DNA from: Fibrobacter succinogenes
GTDB lineage: Bacteria; Fibrobacterota; Fibrobacteria; Fibrobacterales; Fibrobacteraceae
Reading direction: 5' to 3'
DNA length: 64,000 nt
Assembly (NCBI GenBank): GCA_902776765.1
Contig: CACYRP010000004.1
Coordinates: forward strand, 1 to 64,000
The notes under the pieces were generated by a model that searched no databases, was not told the origin of the DNA, and saw only the letters and a list, made by a program, of their open reading frames with translations. Positions 33,236 through 43,048 of this stretch are shown piece by piece. The stretch's first letter is position 1. Each line of letters starts with the position of its first letter. The translations under genes were made by a program, and so were the position numbers.

Positions 33236-36200
33236 ATGTTTATGCGTAAACGAATTCCCCTTTTATCCCTGATTTGTTTTTTGCTGCTCGCAATGATTGT
33301 CGCGTGCAGTATGACTGGCCGTGAACAAGCCTCTAATTGTATTTGTACAGCGGATGCTTTTGCTTTAGAATCTGCAAAGAGTAAAAATGTCTTGTTTGAT
33401 TCTCGCGATTGCCAAAAGTACAAGACCGTAAAAATTGGCAAGCAAACTTGGATGGCCGAGAATCTGAATTATAAGATGCCAAATAGTTATTGCTATGGAG
33501 AAAATGCAGAAAATTGCGTAAAGTATGGGCGACTTTATACGTGGGACGCTGCAAAAGAGGCTTGCCCGGCTGGTTGGCATTTACCGTCTCAAGCAGAACT
33601 GGTTACTTTATTCTATACGTCGGGTGGCCAAATGTCCGCGGGTAGAAAGTTGAAGTCTTCAGGTGGTTGGAATAATTGTGAAAACAAAGTTGGAAATGGG
33701 TTGGATAGTTATGGCTTTGCGGCTCTTCCTGCAGGAATTAGGTATAGGGATGACGATTATAATATTGAGGGCTATTACGGTTTTTTCTGGAGTTCTACGG
33801 AAAATACTCTTGACAGTGCTTACAGCATGTACATGTATTGCAATGCCGACAATGTCGATTTATTTGGTGACAACAAAAATCGTGCGCTTTCAGTCCGTTG
33901 TATCAAGGATGAAGTTCCCGACACGATAAGCTTTCCTCGGATTAGTTCTTGTGAAAATCCCTCTGAACCTCAGCAAAATGATTTTATCACAGACTCTCGT
34001 GACGGTCAAACTTACAAGATTGAACGAATTGGCTCGCAAAAATGGATGGCCCAAAATCTTAACTACGAAACTCCAAATAGTTATTGCTACAACGATTCTA
34101 CTGAAAATTGTGCCAAGTATGGGCGGCTTTACACGTGGTCAGCCGCAATGGACAGCGTGGGAATTTATGCCTCAACAGGTAAGGAATGCGGAAAAGACAA
34201 GGATTGCCATTTCATGATTTATCCGGTGCGAGGAATTTGTCCCGATGGCTTTCATTTGCCGACTCAAACAGAATGGAATACTTTGATTTCTGCGGGTTAT
34301 CGAATTTTTGTAGATTCTTCTGGTTTTGAAGCGAGTTATGGCGGCTTTCGGCATTTTGATGGTGGTTATATTTTTTCAAATAAAAATGCATATTATTGGA
34401 CTTCTGCAGAGCATGATGCCGGTAAAGCATATTACACGAAATTGGGGCGTCGGAACTGGGAAACGAGCATTGGCACCTACGAAAAGAATTATGCGTATTC
34501 TGTTCGTTGTGTTCAAGATGAATCCATGGAATCTGATAGCTTGATCAAATCTGCTGGCAAATTTGATGGGGAACCTTCTTTGATTGTTATTCCTGCATCG
34601 AATACGGTTAAAGGCTTATTTACGGATTCTCGAGATGGAAAAAAATATAAGACGGTGACGATCGGCTCACAGACTTGGATGGCGGAAAATCTCAACTACA
34701 AAATGGAAAATAGTCATTGCCTTGATGATAAAGCACGTAAGTGCGAAAAATATGGTCGCCTTTATGAATGGGCTGCGGCGAGAAATGCTTGCCCTGCAGG
34801 CTGGCGTTTACCAACGAAAAAGGAATGGAATATTCTTGTTTCGTCAATAGGAGGTCCTTCTTTGGCGGGATTGAAATTTAGGACATCTAGTGGTTGGTGT
34901 AATCATGGAATTACTGAAACTATTTATGGGGAATCTACGATTGATTTTCGGTGCGAAAACAGCTGTTGTCATACAAATGGGACTGATTTATACGGATTCT
35001 CCGTGCTCCCTGCAAGCTCATGGGATGACTCGCGATGGAATGCAGAAGGGTATACAACGTTCTTTTGGAGTGCTACGGAACATGGAACAGACAACGCGGT
35101 AAGCGTAATCTTGTCTGGTGATGACAACGACATAGCGTTCAGTGGTTATGAAAAAAGTAAAGGCTTTTCTGTTCGCTGCATCTTGGATTCTATAGTCTCT
35201 CCTTCGGCATTTTCTGTTCAAAAGCCTGTAATTTCTGATTCGGTACAGTCGCCCCAGACTGCTGTTGTTCCCGATGATAGTCGTAGTTCGACGGGGATGG
35301 CAGGGAATCTCCTAACAGATACTCGTGACGGACTAACTTACAAGACTGTGACGATTGGTGACCAAACTTGGATGGCCGAAAATCTCAACTATAATTCATC
35401 AGAAAGTCACTGCTACAACGATTCTCTTGAAAATTGCGCTAAATATGGTCGCCTTTACACATGGGCTAGTGCTGAGAAAGCGTGCCCGGTTGGTTGGCAT
35501 CTTCCTTCACTTACCGAATGGGATACTTTAGTTTATTCTGTGGGAGGGGCTTTGACTGCTGGGAAAGTGCTTAAATCAACGGAGGGCTGGTATGGGCACG
35601 GGAATGGTGTTGATGGTTATGGCTTTTCTGCTTTACCCGTTGGCATCCGGTTTAGTTATGGGGCTTTCGATATTTTTGGACGTCACACGTATTTTTGGAG
35701 TTCTACAGAGCATGGTGATAATGAAGCGTATGGACTTAATTTGTACTACTATGGCGATTATGATGATTATGTCAGAGAAAAAGGAGTGACTGGTTTTGTT
35801 TCATATTACTCTAGTGAACGTGTAAAACTAGTTTACGATTATAAAATCAATGCGGCTCCGGTTCGTTGTATCAAGAATGCGAAATCCAAATCGTCTCGCT
35901 TGACTCGAACTAGTTCTCAGGAAAAAAGCCCGGCACAGAATAGGAAGAATGTTTTTACAGATTCTCGTGACAATCGAACTTACAGGACAGTGTCTATTGG
36001 CAATCAGGTTTGGATGGCTGAAAATTTAAAATTCAAGACTCCTAATAGTTATTGTTACGAAGATAAGCCATTTAATTGCGCTAAATATGGTCGTCTTTAC
36101 ACGTGGACTGAGGCAATGGGAGGTGAGGATAGTTTTCTGATTTATCCGATACAAGGTGTATGCCCTGCTGGCTTTCACTTGCCAACGCAAACAGAATGGC

Positions 36201-37273
36201 GAGCGTTGGTCGCTTCTGTTGGAGGCATTGTTTTAGCGGGTAGAAAACTTAAAGCTGTTTCTGGTTGGGCGAATTATTGGCCCGATGCAAAACTGGGTAC
36301 GGATGATTATGACTTTTCGGCACTTCCTGCTGGTAAAAAAGATGAAAATGGAAAATACGTTGGCGAAAGCTATGATGCGTATTTCTGGGGTGCCACAGGG
36401 TTTAATGGTAAAGATTCGTATTACCTAAATTTGTATTTCGGACAAGAAAATATTTACCAAGGTTTTGTTAAGAGAAATGAGGCCATGTCTGTCCGTTGTG
36501 TTAAAGATGAGGCATCGGAAATTTCTGGTATTGGAGACTCGTCGTCTTTTGCATCTTCAGATAAATCCTTGTTCTTGTCGTCTTTGCCCAAAGAAACCTT
36601 TACGGACTCTCGCGATGGAAAAATCTATGGCATTGTGACTATAGGCTATCAGACTTGGATGTCTGAAAATTTGAATTTTCAAGCGGCAAACAGTTATTGT
36701 TACAAGGATAATCCTGACAATTGCGCAACATACGGTCGCCTTTATACATGGTCAGCTGCGATGGATAGTATTGGCGATTTTTCTCAACATGGTAAGGGTT
36801 GTGGTGATGGTAAATCCTGTAACCCGTCTTACCCGGTGCGAGGTATATGCCCTGAAGGATTTCATCTTCCAACGGCTGAAGAATTTAAAACTTTGTATGC
36901 CTTTGCCGGAGGAGAACATTCGGCTGGAAAAAGACTTAAGTCTAGAAGCGATTGGTCCGGTTGGTCCACCTGCCGTTGGGCAGGCAGATTTTCTTGTAAA
37001 ACGTCTGAAAGTGGCAATGGTACAGATGATTATGGATTTACTATGCTACCTGCAGGACGATGGTTTGGAAGTTTTAAATACCTACACGATGAGGCGTTTT
37101 TTTGGACATCGGAGGCGTATAGCTCTGGTAATGGATCTACGGAGTACATCTTGGGTAATGCTTATGCGACTTATTTGAAATACGATAGTTTTATGAATAT
37201 GGATAATAAAGGCCCCTATGTGAAAGCATTTCAAAAGTCGAATGGATTTTCAGTCCGCTGCGTGAAGGATTGA
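33236..37273 (+). CDS. Large lipoprotein with six FISUMP (Fibrobacter major paralogous) domains
   Basis: 1345 aa. The first or third codon (33236 or 33242) starts a lipoprotein signal (LLSLICFLLLAMIVAC). Six units follow, each about 170-210 residues, with starts near residues 55, 240, 460, 690, 920 and 1135. Each shows DSRDGxxYKTVxIGxQTWMAENLNY, NSYCYND, CAKYGRLYTWxAA, CPAGWHLPT and a late FSVRCVKD. This is the Fibrobacter succinogenes major paralogous domain (TIGR02145), usually in single or few copies. It is inferred to be surface-exposed, possibly for binding, but no function is proven. Units 2, 5 and 6 share an extra insertion with a YPVRGICPxGFHLPT block, so two subtypes alternate. AT-rich codon use is evident relative to glnS or thiC. 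Confidence 0.92.
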   Translation: MFMRKRIPLLSLICFLLLAMIVACSMTGREQASNCICTADAFALESAKSKNVLFDSRDCQKYKTVKIGKQTWMAENLNYKMPNSYCYGENAENCVKYGRLYTWDAAKEACPAGWHLPSQAELVTLFYTSGGQMSAGRKLKSSGGWNNCENKVGNGLDSYGFAALPAGIRYRDDDYNIEGYYGFFWSSTENTLDSAYSMYMYCNADNVDLFGDNKNRALSVRCIKDEVPDTISFPRISSCENPSEPQQNDFITDSRDGQTYKIERIGSQKWMAQNLNYETPNSYCYNDSTENCAKYGRLYTWSAAMDSVGIYASTGKECGKDKDCHFMIYPVRGICPDGFHLPTQTEWNTLISAGYRIFVDSSGFEASYGGFRHFDGGYIFSNKNAYYWTSAEHDAGKAYYTKLGRRNWETSIGTYEKNYAYSVRCVQDESMESDSLIKSAGKFDGEPSLIVIPASNTVKGLFTDSRDGKKYKTVTIGSQTWMAENLNYKMENSHCLDDKARKCEKYGRLYEWAAARNACPAGWRLPTKKEWNILVSSIGGPSLAGLKFRTSSGWCNHGITETIYGESTIDFRCENSCCHTNGTDLYGFSVLPASSWDDSRWNAEGYTTFFWSATEHGTDNAVSVILSGDDNDIAFSGYEKSKGFSVRCILDSIVSPSAFSVQKPVISDSVQSPQTAVVPDDSRSSTGMAGNLLTDTRDGLTYKTVTIGDQTWMAENLNYNSSESHCYNDSLENCAKYGRLYTWASAEKACPVGWHLPSLTEWDTLVYSVGGALTAGKVLKSTEGWYGHGNGVDGYGFSALPVGIRFSYGAFDIFGRHTYFWSSTEHGDNEAYGLNLYYYGDYDDYVREKGVTGFVSYYSSERVKLVYDYKINAAPVRCIKNAKSKSSRLTRTSSQEKSPAQNRKNVFTDSRDNRTYRTVSIGNQVWMAENLKFKTPNSYCYEDKPFNCAKYGRLYTWTEAMGGEDSFLIYPIQGVCPAGFHLPTQTEWRALVASVGGIVLAGRKLKAVSGWANYWPDAKLGTDDYDFSALPAGKKDENGKYVGESYDAYFWGATGFNGKDSYYLNLYFGQENIYQGFVKRNEAMSVRCVKDEASEISGIGDSSSFASSDKSLFLSSLPKETFTDSRDGKIYGIVTIGYQTWMSENLNFQAANSYCYKDNPDNCATYGRLYTWSAAMDSIGDFSQHGKGCGDGKSCNPSYPVRGICPEGFHLPTAEEFKTLYAFAGGEHSAGKRLKSRSDWSGWSTCRWAGRFSCKTSESGNGTDDYGFTMLPAGRWFGSFKYLHDEAFFWTSEAYSSGNGSTEYILGNAYATYLKYDSFMNMDNKGPYVKAFQKSNGFSVRCVKD

Positions 37274-37304
37274 TTTAGACGAAGGGTGATGAGAAAATTT
37301 ATAT

Positions 37305-38237
37305 TCAGTTTTTTTTGATTATATCACGATGCTCAAAATCGATTTGGGCGAGGATGACTGCGGTAAACATTAAAATGCAGCCGATTCCTTCTTGAATTGT
37401 GAAACGTTCTCCCAGAACAGCCCATCCAGAAATAACGGAAAATACAGATTCAAGGCTCATCAATAGCGATGCTAGGGTGGGCCTAATTTTATTTTGGGCG
37501 ATAATTTGCAATGTGAACGCTACACAGCTCGAAAGAATCGCGGCATACAAAAGCGGAATCCACGGCTTGAAATGCGAATAAACATCGGCAATGTTACCAA
37601 AGCCCGCGAAACTCCCTTTCAAGTCGACAAAGAACATCGGGAAAATCGAAAGCGTTGCGACTACGAGAAACTGGATGGCTGAAAGCCTTATATTGTCAAC
37701 GTGCGTGCCGAACCTGTCGACGACCATGATGTGGCTTGCAAAAGCGAGCGCGCACAAGAGCAAAATCGTATCGGAAATCTCGATCGAAAAATCGCCCTTG
37801 ATGCAGAGCAGGTAAAGCCCCACGACCGTAATGGCGACGCAAAGCCAAATTTTGGGAGAAATTTTTTTGCCGAAAAACAGGCTCAGAATCGGAACGAATA
37901 TGATATAGCATGTCGTGAGGAATCCCGCCTTTCCGGCAGAACAGCCAAGGTAAAGCCCTGTCTGCTGCAAGTTCATCGCAAAGAAAAGTGCAATTCCGCA
38001 GAGCACTCCTGCTTTCCAAAGTTTGCACTTGTCTTCCTTGTTCTTGGGGCGCCTTGGATTTTTACCAAGTTTATCCAAAATGTTAGCGAGGGCGAAAAGG
38101 ACACCCGTCGCAATGAAATTCCGCATGCATACGAATGCAAACGGCCCCACGTCGTTCCCTTCGATTTGAGCGACAAAGGTGGATCCCCAAAGGAATGCCG
38201 CCAGAACCAATAAAAAGCTATATCCGAAATTTGCCAT
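37305..38237 (-). CDS. EamA/DMT-family transporter
   Basis: 310 aa with about ten predicted membrane helices in two EamA repeats. The first includes LAAFLWGSTFVAQ and the conserved RNFIA region; the second includes LLYAAILSSCVAFTLQIIAQNKIRPTLASLLMSLESVFSVISGWAVLGE, which is the typical second-half motif. These carriers export or import small metabolites such as amino acids or nucleotides; the substrate cannot be read. The start has no Shine-Dalgarno. It is downstream of the PIN gene on the same strand by 28 bp, but has no functional link to it. Confidence 0.88.
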   Translation of the reverse strand: MANFGYSFLLVLAAFLWGSTFVAQIEGNDVGPFAFVCMRNFIATGVLFALANILDKLGKNPRRPKNKEDKCKLWKAGVLCGIALFFAMNLQQTGLYLGCSAGKAGFLTTCYIIFVPILSLFFGKKISPKIWLCVAITVVGLYLLCIKGDFSIEISDTILLLCALAFASHIMVVDRFGTHVDNIRLSAIQFLVVATLSIFPMFFVDLKGSFAGFGNIADVYSHFKPWIPLLYAAILSSCVAFTLQIIAQNKIRPTLASLLMSLESVFSVISGWAVLGERFTIQEGIGCILMFTAVILAQIDFEHRDIIKKN

Positions 38238-38264
38238 TCTAGTGTAAAAATAGAAAAGCTTTTT

Positions 38265-38690
38265 TCATTTTTTTAGTAAGCTTTCTTGTTCTAGTATTGT
38301 TGAAAATTCTTGGATTCTTTTTACTACAAGTTTTGGAAAATCAATTTGCTTCAAAACATCGAAATGCGAATCGTTGGATACGATGTATGTTGCGTTGCCG
38401 GCGATTGCGCAATCAACGAACTTATTGTCATCGGGATCGTTAGTTATTAGGTTAAAACGATAAAACGGTTCTATAAGTTCGACTGTTGGAGCGTTTAACA
38501 GTGTCTGAACAACATTTGATGCAATTACGGAATTCGTACTTTGAGTAAGAATCTCTTCATACTCTTCGAGTATCTCGTTTGACACGCAAAGAGTGTATTT
38601 ACCCTGCTGCAAACCTTTCCATACATTGAAGTACGCGCCCCTTCTAGATAGGGACGCTAGCAGGCAATTTGTATCGAGAACTATTCTCAT
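38265..38690 (-). CDS. PIN-domain toxin of a toxin-antitoxin pair
   Basis: 141 aa. It has the PIN-domain acidic set: MRIVLDTNCLLASL, an EEYEEIL Glu, and DPDDNKFVDCAIAGNATYIVSNDSHF. This is the pattern of the putative-toxin PIN family (TIGR00305), which are ribonucleases held by a cognate antitoxin. Its start overlaps the antitoxin gene's stop by 4 bp (ATGA), as typical for such pairs. RNA target unknown. Confidence 0.88.
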   Translation of the reverse strand: MRIVLDTNCLLASLSRRGAYFNVWKGLQQGKYTLCVSNEILEEYEEILTQSTNSVIASNVVQTLLNAPTVELIEPFYRFNLITNDPDDNKFVDCAIAGNATYIVSNDSHFDVLKQIDFPKLVVKRIQEFSTILEQESLLKK

Positions 38691-38908
38691 TTTGCTTTAT
38701 AGGGAGTACGGAGGTGTTCTTTTAGGACGTTCTCGTTTTTTTGATTGTTCCAATCGCCAGATTCCCACAAGGCATCCATATCGTCCTCGACGCGTTTGGC
38801 GAAAATTTCCATCAATGCTGTACGGATTTCTGCCAAAGCCTTTGAATCTTTGGCAAAGGAGAACATCTTTAATAGATGTAATTGCGTTGGATTCAGTGTG
38901 GATTCCAT
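38687..38908 (-). CDS. Putative antitoxin for the PIN toxin
   Basis: 73 aa from MESTLNPTQLHLL; an upstream extension exists but only this ATG has a Shine-Dalgarno (GGAG at 5 nt). Sequence shows a helical pattern ending in EHLRTPYKAK. The short size, position directly upstream of and overlapping the PIN toxin, and the conserved C-terminal LRTPYK element (seen in similar PIN-linked antitoxins of FCB bacteria as I recall it) support the call. No standard DNA-binding domain is obvious. Confidence 0.7.
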   Translation of the reverse strand: MESTLNPTQLHLLKMFSFAKDSKALAEIRTALMEIFAKRVEDDMDALWESGDWNNQKNENVLKEHLRTPYKAK

Positions 38909-39035
38909 AAGAACTCCATTTGTTGATTTGTTTCTATTCCAATATACATTTTTTATATGGAATCGCAAGCTGAATGCTGATGGTGGAGTATTCTTAAAAA
39001 ACATGCCTCTATAACCTTATATTGCCACTATTTCC

Positions 39036-39063
39036 TCTCGTCTCTCGTCTCTCGTCTCTCGTC
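39036..39063. repeat. Heptameric tandem repeat, four perfect TCTCGTC units
   Basis: Four exact 7-mers, TCTCGTC, end 43 bp before glnS. Read on the other strand it is GACGAGA, one substitution from the GACGAAA phase of the array at 2673-2700. Confidence 0.92.
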
Positions 39064-39106
39064 TATTTTCTAAATTTCCCTCGTAAAATTTTAAAAGGAC
39101 CCATTT

Positions 39107-40774
39107 ATGGAAATCCCCGAATCTTCGAATTTTATTCAGGACATTATCGTTAACGACCTCCAGACGGGCAAGCGCGATCACGTGCTTACGCGTTTCCCTC
39201 CCGAACCGAACGGCTACATTCACATCGGACATGCCAAGTCCATCTGCTTGAACTTCGGCACCGCCAAGAAGTTCGGTGGCTTTACGAATCTCCGCTTTGA
39301 TGACACGAACCCCACCAAGGAAGATGTGGAATACGTGGATTCCATCCGCGAAGACGTGAAGTGGCTCGGCTTTGAATGGAAAGAAGAATTCTTTGCTAGT
39401 GACTACTACGACCAGATTTATGCCTTTGCCGAAAAGATGATTGAAATGGGCAAGGCTTACGTCGAAGACTTGACTCGCGACGAAATGCAGGAATACCGCG
39501 GCAACGATGCCGGTAAGCCTTCCCGTCCGAGCCCGTACCGCGACCGCAGCGTCGAAGAGAACATGAAGCTCTTCCACGAAATGCGTGACGGCAAGTACGC
39601 CGACGGCGAAAAGTGCCTCCGCGCCAAGGTCGATCTTGCTAGCCCGAACATGAACATGCGCGACCCGGTCATCTACCGCATCAAGCATTGCACGCACCAT
39701 CGCACCGGCGACAAGTGGTGCATCTACCCGATGTACGACTTTGCGCACCCGCTCAGCGACTGGATTGAAGGCATTACGCACTCCATCTGCACGCTGGAGT
39801 TCGAAGCCCACCGTCCGCTTTACGACTGGTTCCTCATTGAACTTGGTTTGCAGAACCGTCCGCAACAGATTGAATTTGCTCGCCTGAACCTCACATACAC
39901 GATGATGAGCAAGCGCAAACTCCTTGAACTTGTGCAGACAAAGGCTGTGCTTGGCTGGAACGACCCGCGTATGCCGACCGTTTGCGGTTTCCGCCGCCGT
40001 GGCTTTACGCCGAGCTCCATCCGCGAGTTCTGCAGCCGTATCGGTGTCTCCAAGGCCGACTCCATGGTCGACGTGAACCTCCTTTACTTCTGCATTCGCG
40101 AAGAATTGAACCAGACCGCTAACCGCGTGATGGCTGTGATTGACCCGGTCAAACTCGTGATTGACAACTGGGAAGAAGGCAAGGTCGAAATGATCGAAGT
40201 CGAGAACAACCCGAACGATCCGAACGCCGGCAAGCGCGAAGTTCCGTTTGGCAAGGTGCTCTACATCGAAGCCGACGACTTTATGGAAGAACCGCCGAAG
40301 AAGTATTTCCGCTTGAAGCCGGAAGGCGAAGTCCGCCTCAAGGGCGCTTACTTTGTTACTTGCAAGAGCGTCGAAAAGGATGCAGACGGCAAGGTCACGG
40401 TCATTCATTGCGTCTATGACCCGCTCAGCAAAGGCGGCGAATCTCCAGATGGCCGCAAGGTCAAGGGCACTATCCACTGGGTCTCTGCTGAACACGCTGT
40501 GGATGCCGAAGTGCGCCTCATCGATAACTTGTTCACGCTCGAAGATCCGTCTCAGGTCCCAGAAGGCGAAGACTGGCACGATTACCTGAACCCGAACTCC
40601 ATGGTCATCAAGCAAGCGAAGGTGGAACCCGCTCTCGCCGACGCGAAACTCGAAGACCGCTTCCAGTTCATGCGTCAGGGCTACTTCTGCCTCGATAGCG
40701 AAGACTCTAAGCCGGGCCACCTCGTGTTCAACCGCACGGTGGGACTGAAGGATAGTTTTAATCCTACAAAGTAA
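39107..40774 (+). CDS. glnS: Glutaminyl-tRNA synthetase
   Basis: 555 aa, full length for GlnS. The class I signatures are visible as [15 protein letters not shown] and, later, MMSKRKL (the KMSKS equivalent). GlnS-typical features are [11 protein letters not shown] at the N-terminus, [16 protein letters not shown], and the anticodon-binding beta-barrels in the last about 200 residues. It charges tRNA-Gln directly. Codon use is strongly biased (GC-rich third positions), as expected for a highly expressed gene, and this creates a long antisense ORF which I reject. The start has AAAAGGA upstream. Convergent with the first CotH gene. Confidence 0.97.
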   Translation: MEIPESSNFIQDIIVNDLQTGKRDHVLTRFPPEPNGYIHIGHAKSICLNFGTAKKFGGFTNLRFDDTNPTKEDVEYVDSIREDVKWLGFEWKEEFFASDYYDQIYAFAEKMIEMGKAYVEDLTRDEMQEYRGNDAGKPSRPSPYRDRSVEENMKLFHEMRDGKYADGEKCLRAKVDLASPNMNMRDPVIYRIKHCTHHRTGDKWCIYPMYDFAHPLSDWIEGITHSICTLEFEAHRPLYDWFLIELGLQNRPQQIEFARLNLTYTMMSKRKLLELVQTKAVLGWNDPRMPTVCGFRRRGFTPSSIREFCSRIGVSKADSMVDVNLLYFCIREELNQTANRVMAVIDPVKLVIDNWEEGKVEMIEVENNPNDPNAGKREVPFGKVLYIEADDFMEEPPKKYFRLKPEGEVRLKGAYFVTCKSVEKDADGKVTVIHCVYDPLSKGGESPDGRKVKGTIHWVSAEHAVDAEVRLIDNLFTLEDPSQVPEGEDWHDYLNPNSMVIKQAKVEPALADAKLEDRFQFMRQGYFCLDSEDSKPGHLVFNRTVGLKDSFNPTK

Positions 40775-40915
40775 ATTCGAATTATAACCGTCGCGATACT
40801 TCGTTTCTCGCTAGGTTCTAATCCGAATTGTGTATAGCAATCGCAATACTGCGTCACGCGAGCTCTTGCTGTATGTCGATACAGCTTTGGCTTGCGTTTC
40901 TTGTTTTACAACGTC

Positions 40916-40957
40916 ATGGCGGACGCTTGTCCTCGCTTGACGAGGATGATCCGCCAT
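40916..40957. repeat. Intergenic palindrome between glnS and the CotH gene
   Basis: ATGGCGGA pairs with TCCGCCAT, with an inner TCCTCG/CGAGGA stem. No U-tract follows. It resembles other dispersed palindromes of this genome (for example 56274-56295), and could serve as a two-way transcription barrier between convergent genes. The rest of the gap (40775-40985) holds nothing else that I can see. Confidence 0.6.
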
Positions 40958-40985
40958 CTGTCTTGTCATTCTAAAACGAATTAAG

Positions 40986-42851
40986 CTAGCGGCTTATCAT
41001 CTTGCCGTTCAGCGTGGCAATCCAATGCTTGTTGCGGGTCGCTCGCGGAATATGGAACGACTGCATGCCTGCGTTGATTTGCTTTTCGAAGAGAACGTTG
41101 CCGTTGAAGTCCATGAGCCTGAACATGCCGCCTCTCTCGCTCTGGACGGTAATTCTGTTTTCGTTGAGAGTGTAGAAGTTCAGTCTTGTTATTTCCAGAT
41201 GGTCTCTGATGGCGGCTATCCCAGGATTTGAACTGCTTGAAGATGTTGAAAACCTTGAACGGCTTGACGAACTCGTATTGCTGCTGGATGAACTCGGATT
41301 TGTCGGAGTAGTCGGGTTATCATCGTCATCCTTGTCGTAGTAATTCCAGTCGTCAATGATGAGGGCTTCGGTGACTACGGGGGAGGCGGGCTCGCTGAAA
41401 CTCATCTGCTGGTCTATCCATGCAAAGCGTTGTTTCACGTACTTGCGCAGGTGCTCGATTTCGGCGTCCCACGTGGGCTCGTTGTAGTAATTCATTTTCA
41501 TGCCCATGCAGAAACCGCCCATGCCGCCGCCCCACATGCCACCGTTGTTCCCGCCATTATTGTTGCCGGATTCCATCGGGTCGGCATCGCAGGTGCCACT
41601 AGACTGGCCCAGGTTCGGCCAGCGCTCAAAGTTCCTGTTGGCAGCGTTCTTGAGTACTGTCTTGAGTGAGTCGATGAATTTGTCGATGTTCTTGGTATGC
41701 CACACGCCACTGCGGAGTTCTGCCCAACGAGCCTTGTATTTTTGCTGGAAGGTGTTGTTGCGCCACAAGTTCTGTATCCACTTGGCGACAAACCATTCGT
41801 TCATGCCAAAAGCGAAGCCTCCGTCATTTGCGCTCTGCGGAATACGCCAACCGTCTGCCTTTTCGCCACCAACGCGCTGGTAGGCGCCGAATGCCAGGTT
41901 GAAGTCCCACGGTGCACCGAGCTGGAGCTTACCGCCCTTGCTGTCCTTGTTCTTGAACATGTAGAAGCTGCAGATGTAGGCGTCGGTGTTGTTGGTGACA
42001 TCTTCGTGGATGACGTAGTCCACCGCGGCTTCGATATCCAGGATGTCGGAGCACCCGTTGCTCATTACATCGCCGTTGTCGCAGGTGGATTCGATCTTGT
42101 TGAAGAAATTCTGGATATACTGCTGCTGTTGCTTGTTGGTGTTCTCTTTTTTCGGGGAACGCATCACGACAGGGGAGCCGTCCTTACTCTTGAAACCTTC
42201 CTTGTCTAGCCCCTGTGTAGAGTTGTTGTCCACCTTGTCGATGCTCAGCACGTAACCGCCGGTCACGTCGTCGCCGCTGATATCTTCGTCCTTGAGTTTC
42301 GCGATATGCACACGGGCTTTGGCACGCTTGATTTTTTCAAGCAACAGATAAACGCCCTTGTATTGCCCGTTTAGGTAGAGCTCGAAGAACTTGAATCGGG
42401 AACTGTAGCGGCCCGTGCGCTGGTAGAGCCAGTAGGCGAGCGCGTTGCGGATGAGCGTCTTGTCAACATATGGTCCGTGGAACACCCAGTCGGCGTTCTT
42501 GGGCATGCCTAAAACCTTGAGGCTTGTGTCGTGGCAGGCCGTATCGGCGATGTTCGTGCAGGAGCGCGCCTTGAGTTCGATGCCGTAACCCTTTTTGGGG
42601 AAGTCGGCGGAAGTCTGCCCGCGGATCTTGATGCCGATGTTGTATTTTTCGCCCTTGGAACTGTCGGCAACGCTGTTCGTGCCGTTGTCCAGAATACGCA
42701 TTGTCGCAGGAATCTTGTCGGCACCCTTCTGGAGAGCTTGCCTGTTTTGTGTGTTCACGATAACCAGCGGCAAATCGTAAGATTGCGCAAATATCGGTAA
42801 TGCCATCGCTAGAACGATGCAAAAAAAGAAAAATTTTGATTTGTTGAACAT
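40986..42851 (-). CDS. Secreted CotH-kinase-family protein with C-terminal sorting-like module (copy 1)
   Basis: 621 aa. The start has AAGGAG at 7 nt and a signal peptide (MFNKSKFFFFCIVLAMALPIFAQ). The CotH domain spans about residues 25-480: IGIKIRGQTSADFPKKGYGIELK, VFHGPYVDKTLIRNALAYWLY, FFELYLNGQYKGVYLLLEKIKRAK and the active-site-like APWDFNLAFG. CotH proteins are atypical protein kinases, known for spore-coat proteins but also common in secreted Fibrobacter proteins. After a Ser/Asn-rich linker (about 525-550) the last 70 residues form a beta module ending WIATLNGKMISR, shared with copy 2. This is probably a secretion or anchoring domain. The substrate is unknown. Confidence 0.85.
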   Translation of the reverse strand: MFNKSKFFFFCIVLAMALPIFAQSYDLPLVIVNTQNRQALQKGADKIPATMRILDNGTNSVADSSKGEKYNIGIKIRGQTSADFPKKGYGIELKARSCTNIADTACHDTSLKVLGMPKNADWVFHGPYVDKTLIRNALAYWLYQRTGRYSSRFKFFELYLNGQYKGVYLLLEKIKRAKARVHIAKLKDEDISGDDVTGGYVLSIDKVDNNSTQGLDKEGFKSKDGSPVVMRSPKKENTNKQQQQYIQNFFNKIESTCDNGDVMSNGCSDILDIEAAVDYVIHEDVTNNTDAYICSFYMFKNKDSKGGKLQLGAPWDFNLAFGAYQRVGGEKADGWRIPQSANDGGFAFGMNEWFVAKWIQNLWRNNTFQQKYKARWAELRSGVWHTKNIDKFIDSLKTVLKNAANRNFERWPNLGQSSGTCDADPMESGNNNGGNNGGMWGGGMGGFCMGMKMNYYNEPTWDAEIEHLRKYVKQRFAWIDQQMSFSEPASPVVTEALIIDDWNYYDKDDDDNPTTPTNPSSSSSNTSSSSRSRFSTSSSSSNPGIAAIRDHLEITRLNFYTLNENRITVQSERGGMFRLMDFNGNVLFEKQINAGMQSFHIPRATRNKHWIATLNGKMISR

Positions 42852-42990
42852 ATTATACTCCTTGACCAAACTCCATATAGTAATCTATATAATGAGGTCG
42901 GTGGAGTATGCGTTTATCACAGATTATGCATTATAAGTGTTGACAGTCTGACATCCGCAAATTTCTTAAAAAAATGTGGCAAAAATTCAT

Positions 42991-43023
42991 AAAAAAGGAC
43001 ATTCCACCTGGGGGGAAGTCCTT
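42991..43023 (-). terminator. Rho-independent terminator after CotH copy 2
   Basis: Minus-strand hairpin AAGGAC/GTCCTT with an inner TTCC/GGAA stem, followed by a TTTTTT run. It lies 26 bp after the copy 2 stop. Confidence 0.82.
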
Positions 43024-43048
43024 CTGGTCTGCTCGAATCTAAGCTCGG

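Noticed and set aside
39017..40720. 567-codon ORF antisense to glnS
   Set aside because: Its length follows from the biased codon use of glnS; the sequence looks like a shadow with no motif or ribosome site.
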